Below, piece after piece: positions 63,853 through 64,000 of a stretch of 64,000 nucleotides of DNA. This DNA comes from Leisingera thetidis (lineage in GTDB: Bacteria > Pseudomonadota > Alphaproteobacteria > Rhodobacterales > Rhodobacteraceae). How positions within the stretch are numbered: the first letter of the stretch is position 1; each line of letters begins with the position of its first letter. The position numbers and the translations under genes were made by a program. The stretch lies in the NCBI RefSeq assembly GCF_025857195.1, contig NZ_CP109790.1:73681-137680 (forward strand), in the 5' to 3' direction. A model generated the notes under the pieces. That model ran no database searches. It was not told where the DNA came from and was given only the letters and a program-made list of their open reading frames with translations.

Positions 63853-63868
63853 TGTCCCCGCGGGGACA
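63853..63868. repeat. 16-bp palindrome TGTCCCCGCGGGGACA
   Basis: Perfect palindrome made of two inverted TGTCCCC units, the same unit as the four others within 200 bp. It is the best candidate core of an iteron-like set for the initiator. Confidence 0.6.
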
Positions 63869-64000
63869 GGACGCTGATCCCAACCATATTTGCTTTTGCG
63901 TTTTTTGCAAATCCGGCGTAAATGAATATTGAGGCTGAATTAGCGTCCGCAAGAAATGGGCGCTGTCAAAAACAACACCGTGTGAGGCTAAGGAGCAGTG

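Larger units (their letters stand above)
63446..64000. other. Repeat-rich region upstream of the initiator: putative replication origin
   Basis: No supported gene. It contains six TGTCCCC units (63674-63681 reversed, 63689-63695, 63710-63716, 63742-63748, 63853-63859, 63862-63868 reversed), a palindrome TGTCCCCGCGGGGACA, a 10-bp inverted repeat around 63779-63838, and AT-rich DNA at 63880-63960. Shared GAATTCCGATTCTG (63590-63603) also occurs at 8620. The right edge ends with AAGGAG (63990-63995) and GTG (63998-64000), probably the start of the next gene. Confidence 0.65.

Noticed and set aside
63922..64000. Open frame starting ATG 63922 and running off the right edge
   Set aside because: No Shine-Dalgarno, odd composition, and a better start signal (AAGGAG then GTG 63998) occurs in another frame.

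Overview
The window is GC-rich, densely coded alphaproteobacterial DNA, most likely from a marine Rhodobacteraceae (Roseobacter-group) bacterium. Operon style (xdhABC with an NCS2 permease and guaD, phnWAY, soxBDAG with a Rieske oxygenase, non-pyrrolysine MttB with a dimethylglycine-dehydrogenase-like protein) and a DnaA-domain replication initiator point that way. The initiator and a repeat-rich gap at the right edge (62.8-64 kb), plus a parDE pair, suggest that the window lies on a plasmid or chromid beside its origin. Assignments rest on reading motifs in the sequence; no database search was run.

Layout. 0-8.5 kb: purine salvage and catabolism (partial LysR regulator, xdhA, xdhB, xdhC, purine permease, guanine deaminase) with a clean operator palindrome between lysR and xdhA. 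8.6-12 kb: three stacked inverted repeats, a histidine kinase/response regulator pair, and a divergent secreted HtrA protease. 12-17.8 kb (minus strand): aminoethylphosphonate catabolism (phnW, phnA, phnY, a pbfA-like lyase and a small ferredoxin). 18.2-39.3 kb: a large catabolic and uptake regulon around a GntR/FCD regulator. Five perfect copies of CTGTGATCACAG and one near-copy sit in its four promoter gaps. It holds soxBDAG-type N-methyl amine oxidase with a VanA-like Rieske oxygenase, an M29/NicX-like metalloenzyme with an AhpD-like protein, a GST-like protein, a complete peptide-type ABC importer, a DMGDH-like flavoprotein, an Asp/Glu-racemase-family protein, an MttB-like methyltransferase and a second Rieske oxygenase. 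Together they look like import, ring attack or opening, and N-demethylation of an N-methylated, possibly heteroaromatic, compound.

39.7-51.6 kb: an adenylation-carrier-membrane acyltransferase fusion, a class I aminotransferase, two tandem LysR regulators, an ALDH7/FAD-oxidase pair (lysine/pipecolate type), and the zinc uptake system znuA / zur-znuC-znuB with Zur-like boxes. 51.6-59.1 kb: a double-receiver hybrid kinase with a PhnD-type binding protein and no permease, divergent from a 1344-residue fusion of two rhodanese domains, a YidC-like membrane core and a dikinase-like ATP-grasp plus phosphohistidine domain. 59.3-62.7 kb: parDE, an RpiR-type regulator, a GFA-family protein and a nucleotide-sugar dehydrogenase. 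62.8-64 kb: the initiator and putative origin.

Most notable for follow-up: the GntR regulon, a ~60-nt leader element present twice (before the DMGDH-like and MttB-like genes) that ends in the Shine-Dalgarno sequence, and the rhodanese-YidC-dikinase fusion.
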